Of a stretch of DNA of 64,000 bases, positions 1 to 8,061 are shown one piece after another. The notes beneath the pieces are model-generated. The model was not told where the DNA came from, made no database searches, and saw only the letters and a list, made by a program, of their open reading frames with translations. Source of the stretch: Microbacterium esteraromaticum (GTDB lineage: Bacteria; Actinomycetota; Actinomycetes; Actinomycetales; Microbacteriaceae); assembly GCF_900163815.1 (NCBI RefSeq), contig NZ_FUKO01000033.1:62001-126000 (forward strand), in the 5' to 3' direction. Position 1 is the first letter of the stretch; each line of letters opens with the position of its first letter. The translations under genes and the position numbers were made by a program.

Positions 1-225
1 TTTGCGGTTCGTGCTGACCATGGCAGATGCTCCGGAAGACATGCGGCTCCACCCGTGCTCGCCGCTGGTCCGTCAGGGCAGATGCAGCATCCGATGTCAT
101 CCCTCAGGAGATTGTCTTCAATGCCAGCTGCAGCACGGGTGCATCGCCAGCTCAGAGTGAGGCGCCATCGGTCGCCCGCCAACAACGGTAGCATCGGGCC
201 GTCCAGCCGGCGAGAGGATACGACC
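1..225. other. No gene recognised at the left edge
   Basis: The reading frame of the DUF3841 gene stays open back to about position 55, but that stretch is rich in Arg, Ser and Pro and resembles no part of the family. No hairpin, promoter repeat or RNA gene was recognised. The tail of a gene lying outside the window cannot be excluded. Confidence 0.4.
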
Positions 226-909
226 ATGCGCCAGATCCTGGTCCGGTCCGCACCGCCCGAGCAGGCGATCCCGCCCGGCCGCATCGGGTACGACCTGGAT
301 GCCCCGATCCTGCTGCTTCACACGATCCAGACGGGAGTCGCGTACGAGCGCCTCCTCTCAGACGGGGTCCTCCGACCGTCACCCGAGCTTGCGGCCACGG
401 AATGGCCCGATGCCTACGCGTGGATGAACCGGATGATGGCGGACCGGTTGCCGACGACCGGGGACGCGGCCTTGTGGCTCTGGGCCCGAATCCGTCGATA
501 CGACCTGGTCAGCAACTGCAGACGGGCATCACGCTCCAGCGATCCCCAGGTGCTGCTGACCTGCCGGATACCCCGCGAGCGAGTTCTGTTGTCCCAGTTC
601 GACGAATGGCACTCAGCACTGAACTCGGCTCTGGCGGTGACGATGGGCCCGGGCGAGACCGATGAGTCGTTCGAATCCCGGTACAGCGAGATCACGGATG
701 CATTCCTCGCTCGTCTCGAGGCCGCCAACGTGAGGAACTCACCGATCTCTGAGTGGCCGGCGGATCTTCGGGCAGAGGCCGAGCGCTCCTGGGAATACAT
801 CTTCGACCGGCGGCGATTCGATCGGCGGTCGTATTGGCAGGCGACTGTGCACGAGATTCGTGCCGAGGACGTGACCGATGCGGTCACGATCGTTGGCGCA
901 CCCTCGTAG
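226..909 (+). CDS. DUF3841 family protein
   Basis: The product is 227 residues. It matches the DUF3841 family pattern: an early LLLHTIQT segment (about residues 25-32), a WLWARIRR-type tryptophan-rich block (about residues 84-91) and a conserved LLSQFDEWHSALN segment (about residues 124-136). The biochemical role of the family is not known to me. The start at 226 is chosen because AGAGGA lies 7 bases upstream and because family-like sequence begins there; an upstream in-frame extension to position 55 is low-complexity. It converges on the DUF2971 gene with a short hairpin between them. None of the element's repeated promoters lies nearby, so this gene may be cargo acquired separately. Confidence 0.75.
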   Translation: MRQILVRSAPPEQAIPPGRIGYDLDAPILLLHTIQTGVAYERLLSDGVLRPSPELAATEWPDAYAWMNRMMADRLPTTGDAALWLWARIRRYDLVSNCRRASRSSDPQVLLTCRIPRERVLLSQFDEWHSALNSALAVTMGPGETDESFESRYSEITDAFLARLEAANVRNSPISEWPADLRAEAERSWEYIFDRRRFDRRSYWQATVHEIRAEDVTDAVTIVGAPS

Positions 910-929
910 CGTCGGGTCTGATCTGCCGA

Positions 930-946
930 CGGGTGCTGAGCACCCG
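930..946. terminator. Short hairpin between convergent genes
   Basis: A perfect 7-bp stem (CGGGTGC / GCACCCG) with a TGA loop lies between the ends of the DUF3841 and DUF2971 genes. There is no T-run, as is common in high-GC actinobacteria. It may serve both strands. Confidence 0.45.
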
Positions 947-948
947 CA

Positions 949-1938
949 TCACGGAAGGTACGGGAGCTCCGACTTGTTCACAGGAACTCCGGTGCGGCCC
1001 ATCGCGTCGAGCAGCGTCCGAGTGCCGCGGACACGCTGCTCCATCGCGTCTCCCGACGGCGGCCCGACCAGGACTTCGCTGACCGGGAGTGGTGTGAACA
1101 CCGTCGGGGACTGCGCGTTGCCCAGAGGAGCTCGACCCAGCGTCAGATAGGGCACTGGCCCGCGCCGCGATGGGCGGAAATCTGGTGTGACGCCATCGGG
1201 CCGCTGCACAATCAGGCGCACTTCGTCTTCCTTCTCGAACGACGGATGCTTCAGCGCAGCTGCAAGACCGGCCAGGTGGGCCTGGACCACGATGACGGCT
1301 GCTCGCTGATCACCGGAGTTGACGATCTGCCCCATCTGCCTGGTGGGATCCAGGAGCTGCGTGAAGACTGAGTGGATGAGCTCATCCTGCTCATCGGGCA
1401 GGTACCGGACCTTCACCCACTCGGGCGAGACCATGAACCCGGTGTCCACGGACGGCCGCCCGATGAGCGTGTAGGTCTCGAAGGCGTCGAGCTTCAGTGC
1501 ATACCCACCTTCGCCGGCATAGCCACGCCAATGCTCCAGGGAGTCGCGGGTGGTGGAGGCGCAGCAGACGTATGCAGGGTTGTCCGCCAATTGCTTCAGC
1601 AGGTCTCCGAGCACGATGCGGATCGGGACATGCTCACGGATCGTGCCGGACGTCGCGTTACCCTCAGCCTCGTACCAGTCGATGATGCGCTGAGCGCCAT
1701 ACTGCAGCTCGGAGAAGTCGTTGAGCTGCGTAGCGGCCGTGGACCGGAGCGTCCCGTTCGGGTAGATCTGCACAGGCGGCGACCCGGGCACCAGCTCCGA
1801 TGAAGGCGTCGGCGTCCGGCTCGTCAGGATCCCTACGAGCCCCGAGGAATCCGTATAGTGCCAGACCTCGCCCTTGTGTGACTGGCCCAGACCGAACGCC
1901 GAGATGGTGCCACGGATCGGAAGTTCAGCATCGGTCAT
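949..1938 (-). CDS. DUF2971 family protein
   Basis: The product is 329 residues. Family hallmarks are an N-terminal WHYTDSSGLVGIL block (about residues 26-38), QLNDFSELQYG (about residues 71-81) and CCASTTRDSLEHWRGYAGEGG (about residues 125-145). DUF2971 proteins are often encoded in defence or mobile islands, but no reaction is established to my knowledge. A TATCCT hexamer ends 6 bases before the ATG, which fits a leaderless mRNA from an ordinary -10 element and not from the CCGGGTATGTG family. That difference, with its position at the edge, suggests cargo under host control. Function in the element is unknown. Confidence 0.75.
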   Translation of the reverse strand: MTDAELPIRGTISAFGLGQSHKGEVWHYTDSSGLVGILTSRTPTPSSELVPGSPPVQIYPNGTLRSTAATQLNDFSELQYGAQRIIDWYEAEGNATSGTIREHVPIRIVLGDLLKQLADNPAYVCCASTTRDSLEHWRGYAGEGGYALKLDAFETYTLIGRPSVDTGFMVSPEWVKVRYLPDEQDELIHSVFTQLLDPTRQMGQIVNSGDQRAAVIVVQAHLAGLAAALKHPSFEKEDEVRLIVQRPDGVTPDFRPSRRGPVPYLTLGRAPLGNAQSPTVFTPLPVSEVLVGPPSGDAMEQRVRGTRTLLDAMGRTGVPVNKSELPYLP

Positions 1939-1944
1939 CCCGTC

Positions 1945-1950
1945 AGGATA
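1945..1950 (-). promoter_or_regulatory. Leaderless -10 element TATCCT
   Basis: TATCCT on the minus strand ends exactly 6 bases before the DUF2971 ATG, so transcription would begin at or next to the start codon. The same arrangement is found before the recombinase gene (38187-38192). It lacks the CCGGG block of the element's own promoters. Confidence 0.5.
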
Positions 1951-1986
1951 TTGCCCCGCTGCAGCGCCAGGATGAATCGGCCATCA

Positions 1987-3036
1987 TCACGCGGCCCGGT
2001 GCTGGATGAGCTCAATCTGATCGAACGCGGGCAGATCCAGTTCTTCGCGGATGCGCCCGACCGTCTTCGCGTCACAGCGGATCGTGGCCGCGATGAGGAT
2101 GTCCGAGTACTTCCGCGCCCACAGGGTCCTCACGCAGATGCGGCGCTCCGCAGGAGTCAGGCGTGGTCCGTCTCCTTGGAGTGCCAGTGCGACGGCGATG
2201 TCGTCGACCAGGTCCGGGTCGCGGTCCACAGCGGGAGGCTCGGGGTCTGTGTCCGGATCGTCCCACGCGAGAGGCGGCAGCCATCCATGGCGTTCCGCGA
2301 GCCGCCGGGCTGCATCGTGCTTTGGGCCCTCAGGGCGTTGGTCCCACAGCGCGTCGAAGAGAGCCTTGACGGCATCGTGGGTCGCAGCAGTGACGATCTG
2401 CCGCTTGCCATGGACGAGGGGTGACAGGTTGCCGACGCCGCGGCCGAGGAGCTCGGCGATCGCGCTCTGGGTCTGCCCGGTCGCCACGAGCGCCTGCAGC
2501 CGCCGCGTCGTCCCCGTCGCGGGCACCGTGCTCGTCGAGATGATCTGCGGCTCCAGACGGAGTAGCGCTTCGGCGACGACAGCCTCGATCGTCTTCAGAT
2601 GAACGCCGGCGTGGGCGCCACGACGCCCGAAACGGAGAGTGGTGAGCGTCGAATGGGGCACGCCGGCGGCGACGGCTATCCGCTCGAGCGCGAATCCCGA
2701 ATCCAGCAGGCGCTGAAGGACTGCGCGTGCAGGTGCGGCATCCACGCGTCGCGGGCGGATCTGATCCTCGCGTCCGTACGCACGGAGCCGCGAGCGTCTG
2801 CGTTGACGCTCCATCTTGCGCGAGTGCCTACAGGGGGAGCAGCGGCATCCGTGCTGGGTCCAGCATCCGTCGACGGTGTGCGTATGGTCGGGCCCTGGCG
2901 GGCACTCAGGGAGGGGCGTGCGTGATGACCCGTGTTCGGTCAGGGTCTGGTCGCGCCACGCCTGCAGATAGTGCATCCGGCAGAGCCCTCTGGCGCAGAC
3001 CGGTTTCTCGCAGTCATCAGCCGTGCAGTCGGTCAT
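1987..3036 (-). CDS. Putative DNA-binding protein with Cys-rich N terminus and several HTH segments
   Basis: The product is 349 residues. The first 90 residues carry paired cysteines and histidines (CTADDC, CARGLC, MHY, then CWTQHGCRCSPCRHSRK), which looks like zinc-binding. The middle and C-terminal parts contain helix-turn-helix-like segments: LERIAVAAGVPHSTLTTLR, QSAIAELLGRGVGNLSPLV and SDILIAATIRCDAKTVGRI. Similar multi-HTH proteins occur in actinobacterial phages and plasmids. The start at 3036 gives a 4-base ATGA overlap with the upstream small gene, so the two are probably translationally coupled and transcribed from the promoter at 3233-3243. The DNA target is unknown; a regulator or replication accessory role is a guess. 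Confidence 0.65.
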   Translation of the reverse strand: MTDCTADDCEKPVCARGLCRMHYLQAWRDQTLTEHGSSRTPLPECPPGPDHTHTVDGCWTQHGCRCSPCRHSRKMERQRRRSRLRAYGREDQIRPRRVDAAPARAVLQRLLDSGFALERIAVAAGVPHSTLTTLRFGRRGAHAGVHLKTIEAVVAEALLRLEPQIISTSTVPATGTTRRLQALVATGQTQSAIAELLGRGVGNLSPLVHGKRQIVTAATHDAVKALFDALWDQRPEGPKHDAARRLAERHGWLPPLAWDDPDTDPEPPAVDRDPDLVDDIAVALALQGDGPRLTPAERRICVRTLWARKYSDILIAATIRCDAKTVGRIREELDLPAFDQIELIQHRAA

Positions 3037-3212
3037 GGCTGTGCTCGCGTGCATTCAGCCTCATGGCCGTGCGCCCTGCGGGCTTGCTCGACCGCGGCCT
3101 TCACCAGTTGCGGAACCTGGACGACGTCCTGCCCACAGGCGCGGCAGACAGCGGTCCACTTCTTGACCCCATCGACATCCACGGCCTTCAGGGGCGGGTA
3201 TGAGAGCGGCAT
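3033..3212 (-). CDS. Small putative zinc-finger protein (59 aa)
   Basis: This short gene encodes 59 residues. It has a CRACG pair in the middle and a histidine/cysteine-rich end (AHGHEAEC), compatible with one zinc site. A GGAGG lies 7 bases before the ATG, and the stop overlaps the next start as ATGA. The CCGGGTATGTG promoter lies just upstream with a leader of about 14-20 bases. The spacing, ribosome site and coupling together make it a convincing gene despite its size. No family was recognised. Confidence 0.7.
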   Translation of the reverse strand: MPLSYPPLKAVDVDGVKKWTAVCRACGQDVVQVPQLVKAAVEQARRAHGHEAECTRAQP

Positions 3213-3232
3213 CTGTGATCCTCCGTGGGGAT

Positions 3233-3243
3233 CACATACCCGG
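3233..3243 (-). promoter_or_regulatory. CCGGGTATGTG promoter (exact copy, leadered)
   Basis: Exact minus-strand copy of the 11-base motif. The first start codon lies 20 bases beyond the hexamer and has its own GGAGG. This shows that the motif is not simply a ribosome-binding substitute. Confidence 0.75.
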
Positions 3244-3251
3244 TGTGTCGG

Positions 3252-3890
3252 CTAGAAGAGAGGCTCCGCTGCCGCTCCCTGCCCCGTGCCGATGATCTCA
3301 GTCGCGAGCGGCTGCGATGCGCCGCGGGCGGCGTCGATGAGCTGCCCGGCGGGAGCCATGCTGGTCAGCCATTCCTCGGCGAAACCGGCGGGGATGAGAA
3401 GCGGCATCCGGTCGTGGATGCCGGAGATGTGGTCTGCTGCGGGTTGCATGACCAGGGAGTAGCAGGTGTACTCCTGGCCGTCCGCGGTGCGGCCGCGCCT
3501 GGTGACGGCGGCGAGTCCGAGGAGATCGTTTCCCGGCAGGGAGAGGTGGTGGAGGGCCTTGTTCGGCTTCTGGAACTCTCGCCAGTAGCTCGCCGGCACG
3601 ATCGCCCGGGAACCGATCGGTCCCTTGCCAGCCGCCAGGCGCTCCGACTTGGTGTTGATCGAAGGGAAACGGGCTTTCGCGCCGTCGACGAGGTAGCCCC
3701 ACCAGCCCAACGTCAGCGTGGAAAGGCCGGTGAAGATGGGGTTGAGGTTTCGCGCCTTGATGCCGGTGGGAAGCAGAGTCTTCCCGTCGTTCGACGCCGA
3801 CCAGGTGCGGAGGGCATCGATCACGGCATGGTCGACGACATCCTGGTAGTCGGAGCTGTGAACGCGGGGATCAAGACCGTAAGAGGCACA
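3252..3890 (-). pseudogene. SRAP/HMCES-like protein, N terminus apparently frameshifted
   Basis: The body matches the SOS response-associated peptidase family, which crosslinks to abasic sites in ssDNA through a cysteine at position 2. Visible blocks are SINTKSERL, RAIVPASYWREFQ and IHDRMPLLIP. The expected N terminus is encoded as C-A-S-Y-G-L-D-P-R starting at 3890, but the preceding in-frame codon is CAG and no ATG or GTG lies between it and the upstream stop at 3927-3929. A GTG at 3892-3890 is out of frame by a lesion equivalent to losing GC from a GTGTGCGCC sequence. The first usable in-frame start (GTG, 3824) would remove the catalytic cysteine. Either the gene is broken, the sequence has an indel here, or start choice is unusual. 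It lies directly downstream of the nucleotidyltransferase gene. Confidence 0.6.
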
Positions 3891-3926
3891 CTGGGCCAGC
3901 GTAGTCGTGGCCTCCGACAGGGAAGT

Positions 3927-4604
3927 TCACCCGAACTCTGGAGCGTGCACCGCAGGGCGTTCGGGATTCTCCAGGGCGATCCCGAGGATCCGGTATGCGG
4001 TGTCGTTGAGGTCGTCGCCGGGGTAGAAGTCCTCGAAGAGCGCTTCCGCTTCCGCCATCGAGCTGATTCCGCGTTCGGCAAGGAGGACGCGGAGATCCTC
4101 GTACTCGCGTCGGGCGCGCCGCTGGGCAGCGTATAGCTTCATCGCGATCAGCATGTCCAGGGAAGCGACCTTCACGGTGACCGTCCCGCTCGCGTACACG
4201 GTCTCCCATTCCTCGCCTCGGGCGCCCATGCCGCTCGGGAGGAAGATCTGCGCCTTGTCGTTCACCCAGTCGTCCGGCCAGCCCTGCTCGACGGCGACCT
4301 CCTTGGCGACATCCAGGACCGCGTCAGCGGGGGAGAGCGCGGCGTCGATGTCCTGCGTCGCCCCACGAGCGGCGTTGTGCCAGAGGGATATCGCCGCACC
4401 ACCGACGATGCGGAGCTCTGCGGGCTCGCCCCGTTCCTCGAGGCGCTGGACGATCTCCTTCAGCCCGAATTCGAGCTCGTCCCTGGTGAGCCGAGCCGCT
4501 GGGGTCTGCAACCGTGTCTCCGGTTCCGTCCGGTGTCTGCCGACGAACTGCCCGGCGTTGTCCGCGCCACCGCGCGGATGGTCCTCGGGCCGCCAGGTGT
4601 TCAT
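3927..4604 (-). CDS. Tagged nucleotidyltransferase, AbiEii/DUF6036-like
   Basis: The product is 225 residues. Residues 1-32 form a variant of the shared N-terminal tag, with core GQFVGRHRTEPETRL. The catalytic domain follows: LRIVGGAAISLWHN (about residues 64-77), then RGATQDIDAALS, which gives the GG...D-x-D pattern of minimal nucleotidyltransferases. Family members act as toxins in two-gene systems. The start overlaps the upstream HTH gene by ATGA, so the pair is coupled, and the upstream gene with its palindromic operator is the likely antitoxin/repressor. Here it is the putative toxin, not the regulator, that carries the tag. Activity is inferred from motifs only. Confidence 0.7.
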   Translation of the reverse strand: MNTWRPEDHPRGGADNAGQFVGRHRTEPETRLQTPAARLTRDELEFGLKEIVQRLEERGEPAELRIVGGAAISLWHNAARGATQDIDAALSPADAVLDVAKEVAVEQGWPDDWVNDKAQIFLPSGMGARGEEWETVYASGTVTVKVASLDMLIAMKLYAAQRRARREYEDLRVLLAERGISSMAEAEALFEDFYPGDDLNDTAYRILGIALENPERPAVHAPEFG

Positions 4605-5173
4605 GCGGAGACCAGCTCACCGGCTTCGATGTAGACGCCACGGCGGCGCAACGGCTCTGGCACCTGGTCTACGTCGACCAAGTCTGCGAGCTCCGGAGCC
4701 CACGGGCTCCACCGCGAGTCAGGGTCCCCGACCGTCTCCGACGCCCACGGAGGGGTGGGGATGTCTCGTGCGGCAGTCTCCTGCTCGACGATGCCCGCGA
4801 TGGCCCACGACCATCCTTCCGTGTACGGCTCGGGCTCATCGACAGTCAGCGCGGCCACGGCGAGGATGTCGCTGGCGCGGAGGTTGTTCACGAACTGAAG
4901 GAGTGCCTGCACGGCCGCGTTCCTGTCGGCGTGGACGAGAGCGTTCCGGATGAGCGAAGCCGTCTCCGCGGCGCTCGCTCGACCATGCGTGTCGACGACG
5001 AGAAGCCGGGCGCCGAGCCCTCGTGCCCACGTCTGCGCCGTCGATGCCCGAGGATCCCGCCGGCCATGCTCGAAGGCGTAGATGGCGCTCGTGTCGATGC
5101 CCGTGCGCGCGCCAAGGGCCGTCGCGGGGAGTCCCCGACGACGGCGGAGCCGCGAGAGCTGTTCGGTGAGCAT
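4601..5173 (-). CDS. HTH (Xre-like) regulator, putative antitoxin of the nucleotidyltransferase
   Basis: The product is 190 residues when started at 5173. The N terminus is a typical Xre-type helix-turn-helix: LSRLRRRRGLPATALGARTG followed by DTSAIYAFEHGRRDP. The C-terminal 130 residues are of unknown fold and may contact the partner protein. Upstream in-frame codons run through the palindrome at 5183-5202, so they are unlikely to be translated. The gene overlaps the nucleotidyltransferase start by 4 bases. The palindrome 10 bases upstream of the start suggests autorepression. The arrangement resembles AbiE and MenA-type modules, in which an HTH protein and a nucleotidyltransferase form a toxin-antitoxin pair. 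Confidence 0.7.
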   Translation of the reverse strand: MLTEQLSRLRRRRGLPATALGARTGIDTSAIYAFEHGRRDPRASTAQTWARGLGARLLVVDTHGRASAAETASLIRNALVHADRNAAVQALLQFVNNLRASDILAVAALTVDEPEPYTEGWSWAIAGIVEQETAARDIPTPPWASETVGDPDSRWSPWAPELADLVDVDQVPEPLRRRGVYIEAGELVSA

Positions 5174-5182
5174 GCATCCATG

Positions 5183-5202
5183 GTAGGGCGTTTTCGCCCT
5201 AC
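5183..5202. promoter_or_regulatory. Perfect palindromic operator
   Basis: A 20-bp perfect palindrome (GTAGGGCG, central TTTT, CGCCCTAC) lies 10 bp before the HTH gene start. Its size and position fit an autoregulatory operator bound by a dimer of that HTH protein. Confidence 0.65.
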
Positions 5203-5217
5203 AGGCCATGCGTCTTG

Positions 5218-5844
5218 TCAGCTGCGTGTCTCCGGTGGCGCGTCATCTTCTTGCTCGAGCGGCGCATCCGAGTTGACTTGAGCGAATCTTGTGAGACGTC
5301 GCTTTGCCGCTGCGATGCGAGGCGCAGCCACCTCGGTCCATTTCCTCTTGATGTCAGGGCCGAACTTGTTCACGACGACCACGCCGCCGACGACCACGAT
5401 GATGCCACCGAGGATGGCCGCCACCTTCACCCAGTCGATCTGGCCGTTCTGGGCCTGATTCTCGGCAGCGAGCTGGTCCTGGAAGGCTCTGAACGCCGCC
5501 TCGGCCTCTTCCTTATCGACCGCGTTTTTGAGCGCCTGCTCTGTACGGCGGGCGACGTCAACCGCCCGAGCCTGGGCGATGAGGTCAGGCGTGATCTTCA
5601 GCTCGTCGAGGATCGACTCGTCGTAATACGTCGTCGGCCAATCGCGGCGAGCATAACCGCCGTAGCCGTTGTCGCGGTCGATGACCTTCCCGTACTTCTC
5701 ACCGAGCGCAGTGAACTTCCATCCGCCGTACTCGCTTTCTTCGATCACTCCCATCGCTTCCAGCAGCCGATTCGTCACTCGCCCGTTCAGTCCGTACGGT
5801 GCGCCGATCTCGGTCGCCGATAGGCCGTGCTTTCCCATGCTCAT
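5218..5844 (-). CDS. Hypothetical protein with one membrane segment
   Basis: The product is 208 residues and matches no family I recognise. The first 65 residues look like a small winged-helix or antirepressor-type fold (SATEIGAPYGLNGRVTNRLL, then GWKFTALGEKYG). Residues 95-130 are charged and helical. A transmembrane segment follows at about residues 142-160 (VAAILGGIIVVVGGVVVVN), and the tail is basic and then acidic. The second ATG (5838) is an alternative start. A TATCAT hexamer at 5870-5875 could be its promoter. The gene is divergent from the helicase operon. Confidence 0.55.
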   Translation of the reverse strand: MSMGKHGLSATEIGAPYGLNGRVTNRLLEAMGVIEESEYGGWKFTALGEKYGKVIDRDNGYGGYARRDWPTTYYDESILDELKITPDLIAQARAVDVARRTEQALKNAVDKEEAEAAFRAFQDQLAAENQAQNGQIDWVKVAAILGGIIVVVGGVVVVNKFGPDIKRKWTEVAAPRIAAAKRRLTRFAQVNSDAPLEQEDDAPPETRS

Positions 5845-5925
5845 ACCCCAGTCTTGGAACGTGGTTCTGATGATAGGGCCTAAGGAACAACGCCAATCCC
5901 TGCTCCTTCCTCATGCGTCTTCGAA

Positions 5926-5936
5926 CCGGGTATGTG
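5926..5936 (+). promoter_or_regulatory. CCGGGTATGTG promoter (exact, leadered)
   Basis: Exact motif. The predicted transcript would start near 5943 and carry a leader of about 47 bases with GGGAGGT before the GTG start of the helicase gene. Confidence 0.75.
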
Positions 5937-5989
5937 TCCAAAGCGCGGCAGATGCCGCTGACGAGCACAATCTGGGAGGTAACGGCACC

Positions 5990-7528
5990 GTGCGTCCGAC
6001 AGAAGAGCAGCAGGCCGCCGTCGACTTGTTCACCGCAGGCGGGAACGTCGTCGTCGAAGCCCTCGCCGGCACCGGCAAGACCGCGGCCCTCCGGTTCATG
6101 GCCGACACCGCACCCAACCGCAGGGGGCTGTACGCCGCCTTCAACAAGGGCATCCAGCTCGAAGCAACCCGGCGATTCGCTGGGACCCCGGTGACGGCGC
6201 GGACGATGCACTCTCTCGCCTACGCCGAGTACGGTGCGCCGATGAGGCATCGCCTCGGGAAGCAGCCGCCGCTGAAGCCCACCGAGAAGGCGCAGATCCT
6301 CGGGATCAACGACAAGTACGTGCTGACCTCCGCCGACGGCGACGGCCTGCCCGGGGCCCTCAGCCGGCAGCAGCTGGTGTCGTACGCGACGAAGACGGTC
6401 ATGGACTTCATGCGGACAATGGACCCGGTCGTCACGGCGGAGCATGCGTACATCCCGCCGACGATCGAACCGAAGCTCAAGGACTCAGCGGCGTCGCGGC
6501 TGCGCACCACGATCGCTGATTTCGCCCAGGAGTACTGGAAGGACCTGCAGAACCCGAGTGGCAGGATGAAGTACACGCCCGAGGCGTACCTGAAGTGCTG
6601 GGCGCTCAGCGCCCCGATCCTCCCCTTCGACTACATCCTCTTCGACGAGGCGCAGGACGCGGACGGGCTGATCACCGCGGTGCTGCTCGCTCAGGACGCC
6701 CAGGTGATCGCGGTCGGTGATCGCCGCCAGCAGATCTACGAGTGGCGCGGCGCCGTCAACGCCATGGACGCATTCGGCGGTGAGCGCACCATGCTGCGTC
6801 GCAGCTTCCGCTTCGGCCCCGCGATCGCCGAGTACGCGAACATGTGGCTGGAGGCCCTCGGCGCCCCGGACGACATGCGACTCGTCGGGTCCGACAAACT
6901 GGCCACCGTCCGGCGTCGCACCCCAGGTTCTGGTCGACAGCCGGATGCGGTTCTCACCAGGACGAACGCCGCGGCGATCGAAGAGATCGTGACCGCCCAG
7001 GAGCAAGGTGTGGACACCGGCATCGCGGGGGAGAAGAAGTCCCAGGAACTGCGGAGCCTCGCTCAGGCAGCTCTTGATCTGAAGCAGCGTGGCTGGACCA
7101 GCCACCCGGAGCTGAGCGTGTTCAACACGTGGGCCGACGTCCGCGCCCACGCCGACAGCGACGACGGTGCGGATATGAAGCCCCTGGTCGACCTCGTCGA
7201 CCGCGTCGGCGCCGACCAGGTTGTCGCGGCCATCGACGCCTGTGTGCCTGTCGATCAAGCGCGGACGACCGTGTCGACCGCCCACGTGGCCAAGGGCCTC
7301 GAATGGGCGCAGGTGCACATCGCCGAGGACTTCCGCGAGCCTCCGAGGAAGAAGGGCATCCAGCAGCCGATGCGTGCTGAGGAGGCCCGGCTCGCCTACG
7401 TGGCCGCCACTCGCGCGAAGCGGTTCCTGGACCCTCGCGGTCTCGAGTGGTTCCCGCGGTTCCTTGAAGCCGGTGGCACGGTCGCCGAGCCCTCGGCCGG
7501 GTATGCGGAGATGAAGGAGGCATCATGA
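5990..7528 (+). CDS. UvrD/Rep-like superfamily 1 DNA helicase
   Basis: The product is 512 residues, shorter than UvrD (about 720), so it is a compact SF1 helicase. In order: Q-motif/Walker A EALAGTGKTAALRF (about residues 23-36), Walker B ILFDEAQDAD (about 214-223), motif III VGDRRQQIYEWRGA (about 242-255), motif IV RRSFRFG, motif V VSTAHVAKGLEW, and motif VI AYVAATRAKR (about 468-477). The GTG at 5990 is chosen for its GGGAGGT site and because homology starts there; the open frame upstream runs through the promoter. The layout resembles FBH1-type or plasmid helicases. It is the first gene of a four-gene operon and probably acts in replication, repair or transfer of the element. Confidence 0.85.
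   Translation: MRPTEEQQAAVDLFTAGGNVVVEALAGTGKTAALRFMADTAPNRRGLYAAFNKGIQLEATRRFAGTPVTARTMHSLAYAEYGAPMRHRLGKQPPLKPTEKAQILGINDKYVLTSADGDGLPGALSRQQLVSYATKTVMDFMRTMDPVVTAEHAYIPPTIEPKLKDSAASRLRTTIADFAQEYWKDLQNPSGRMKYTPEAYLKCWALSAPILPFDYILFDEAQDADGLITAVLLAQDAQVIAVGDRRQQIYEWRGAVNAMDAFGGERTMLRRSFRFGPAIAEYANMWLEALGAPDDMRLVGSDKLATVRRRTPGSGRQPDAVLTRTNAAAIEEIVTAQEQGVDTGIAGEKKSQELRSLAQAALDLKQRGWTSHPELSVFNTWADVRAHADSDDGADMKPLVDLVDRVGADQVVAAIDACVPVDQARTTVSTAHVAKGLEWAQVHIAEDFREPPRKKGIQQPMRAEEARLAYVAATRAKRFLDPRGLEWFPRFLEAGGTVAEPSAGYAEMKEAS
7497..7507 (+). promoter_or_regulatory. Variant CCGGGTATGCG inside the helicase 3' end
   Basis: One-base variant of the repeated motif, identical to those before dnaE and the replicase gene. 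It would give a short leader carrying AAGGAGG before the ATG at 7525. It also encodes helicase residues, so it could be coincidental. Confidence 0.4.
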
Positions 7529-8061
7529 CCAAGTTCAAGGAGCTCACCGAGCCGCCCGCGCTCGTCGGAGCCGAAGGGTTCCAGGCGATGACCGGCGCCG
7601 AGAGGGTCGCGATGCTGACCGCATTGCTCGACGCCATCGAGGAGCGCGCGAACTGGGAGAAGCAGGCGATCATCGAACAGCTCGCCGGCGCCACCGAGAC
7701 CACCCCAATCCCGTCCCAGTACGGCAACGTGACCCTGACGATCGGCTCGCGCCCGCGTGTCATCAACCAGGAGGCGCTGCTCGCCTGGGTGAAGGAGCAC
7801 GCTCCCGAGCGAGTGCGCACGGTTGAGGAAGTCGACCCGGAGTACAAGGCCGCGCTGATCAAGGATCTCGCCGACATCGGGGACGGCGAGTTCGTCACCG
7901 CAACGACGGGCGAGCTCGTCGACTGGGTCTCCCTCGGCGACGCACCCGCGCCGAAGGTCTCCTATCCGGCCAGCAGGCTTCAGAAAGCCACGAAGTACCG
8001 TGCGCGGCGAGCCCTCGCTCAGCACCTCGGGGAGATCGCTGCGGCGGTGACCGATGTCTGA
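7525..8061 (+). CDS. Hypothetical protein
   Basis: The product is 178 residues with no family recognised. It is soluble and acidic to neutral, with a helical N-terminal third (AERVAMLTALLDAIEERANWEKQAII) followed by a short beta-rich segment (YGNVTLTIGSRPRVI). AAGGAGG precedes the start, and the ATGA overlap with the helicase gene implies translational coupling. The gene also overlaps the next one by 8 bases. A helicase-partner role is suggested by context alone. Confidence 0.7.
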   Translation: MTKFKELTEPPALVGAEGFQAMTGAERVAMLTALLDAIEERANWEKQAIIEQLAGATETTPIPSQYGNVTLTIGSRPRVINQEALLAWVKEHAPERVRTVEEVDPEYKAALIKDLADIGDGEFVTATTGELVDWVSLGDAPAPKVSYPASRLQKATKYRARRALAQHLGEIAAAVTDV

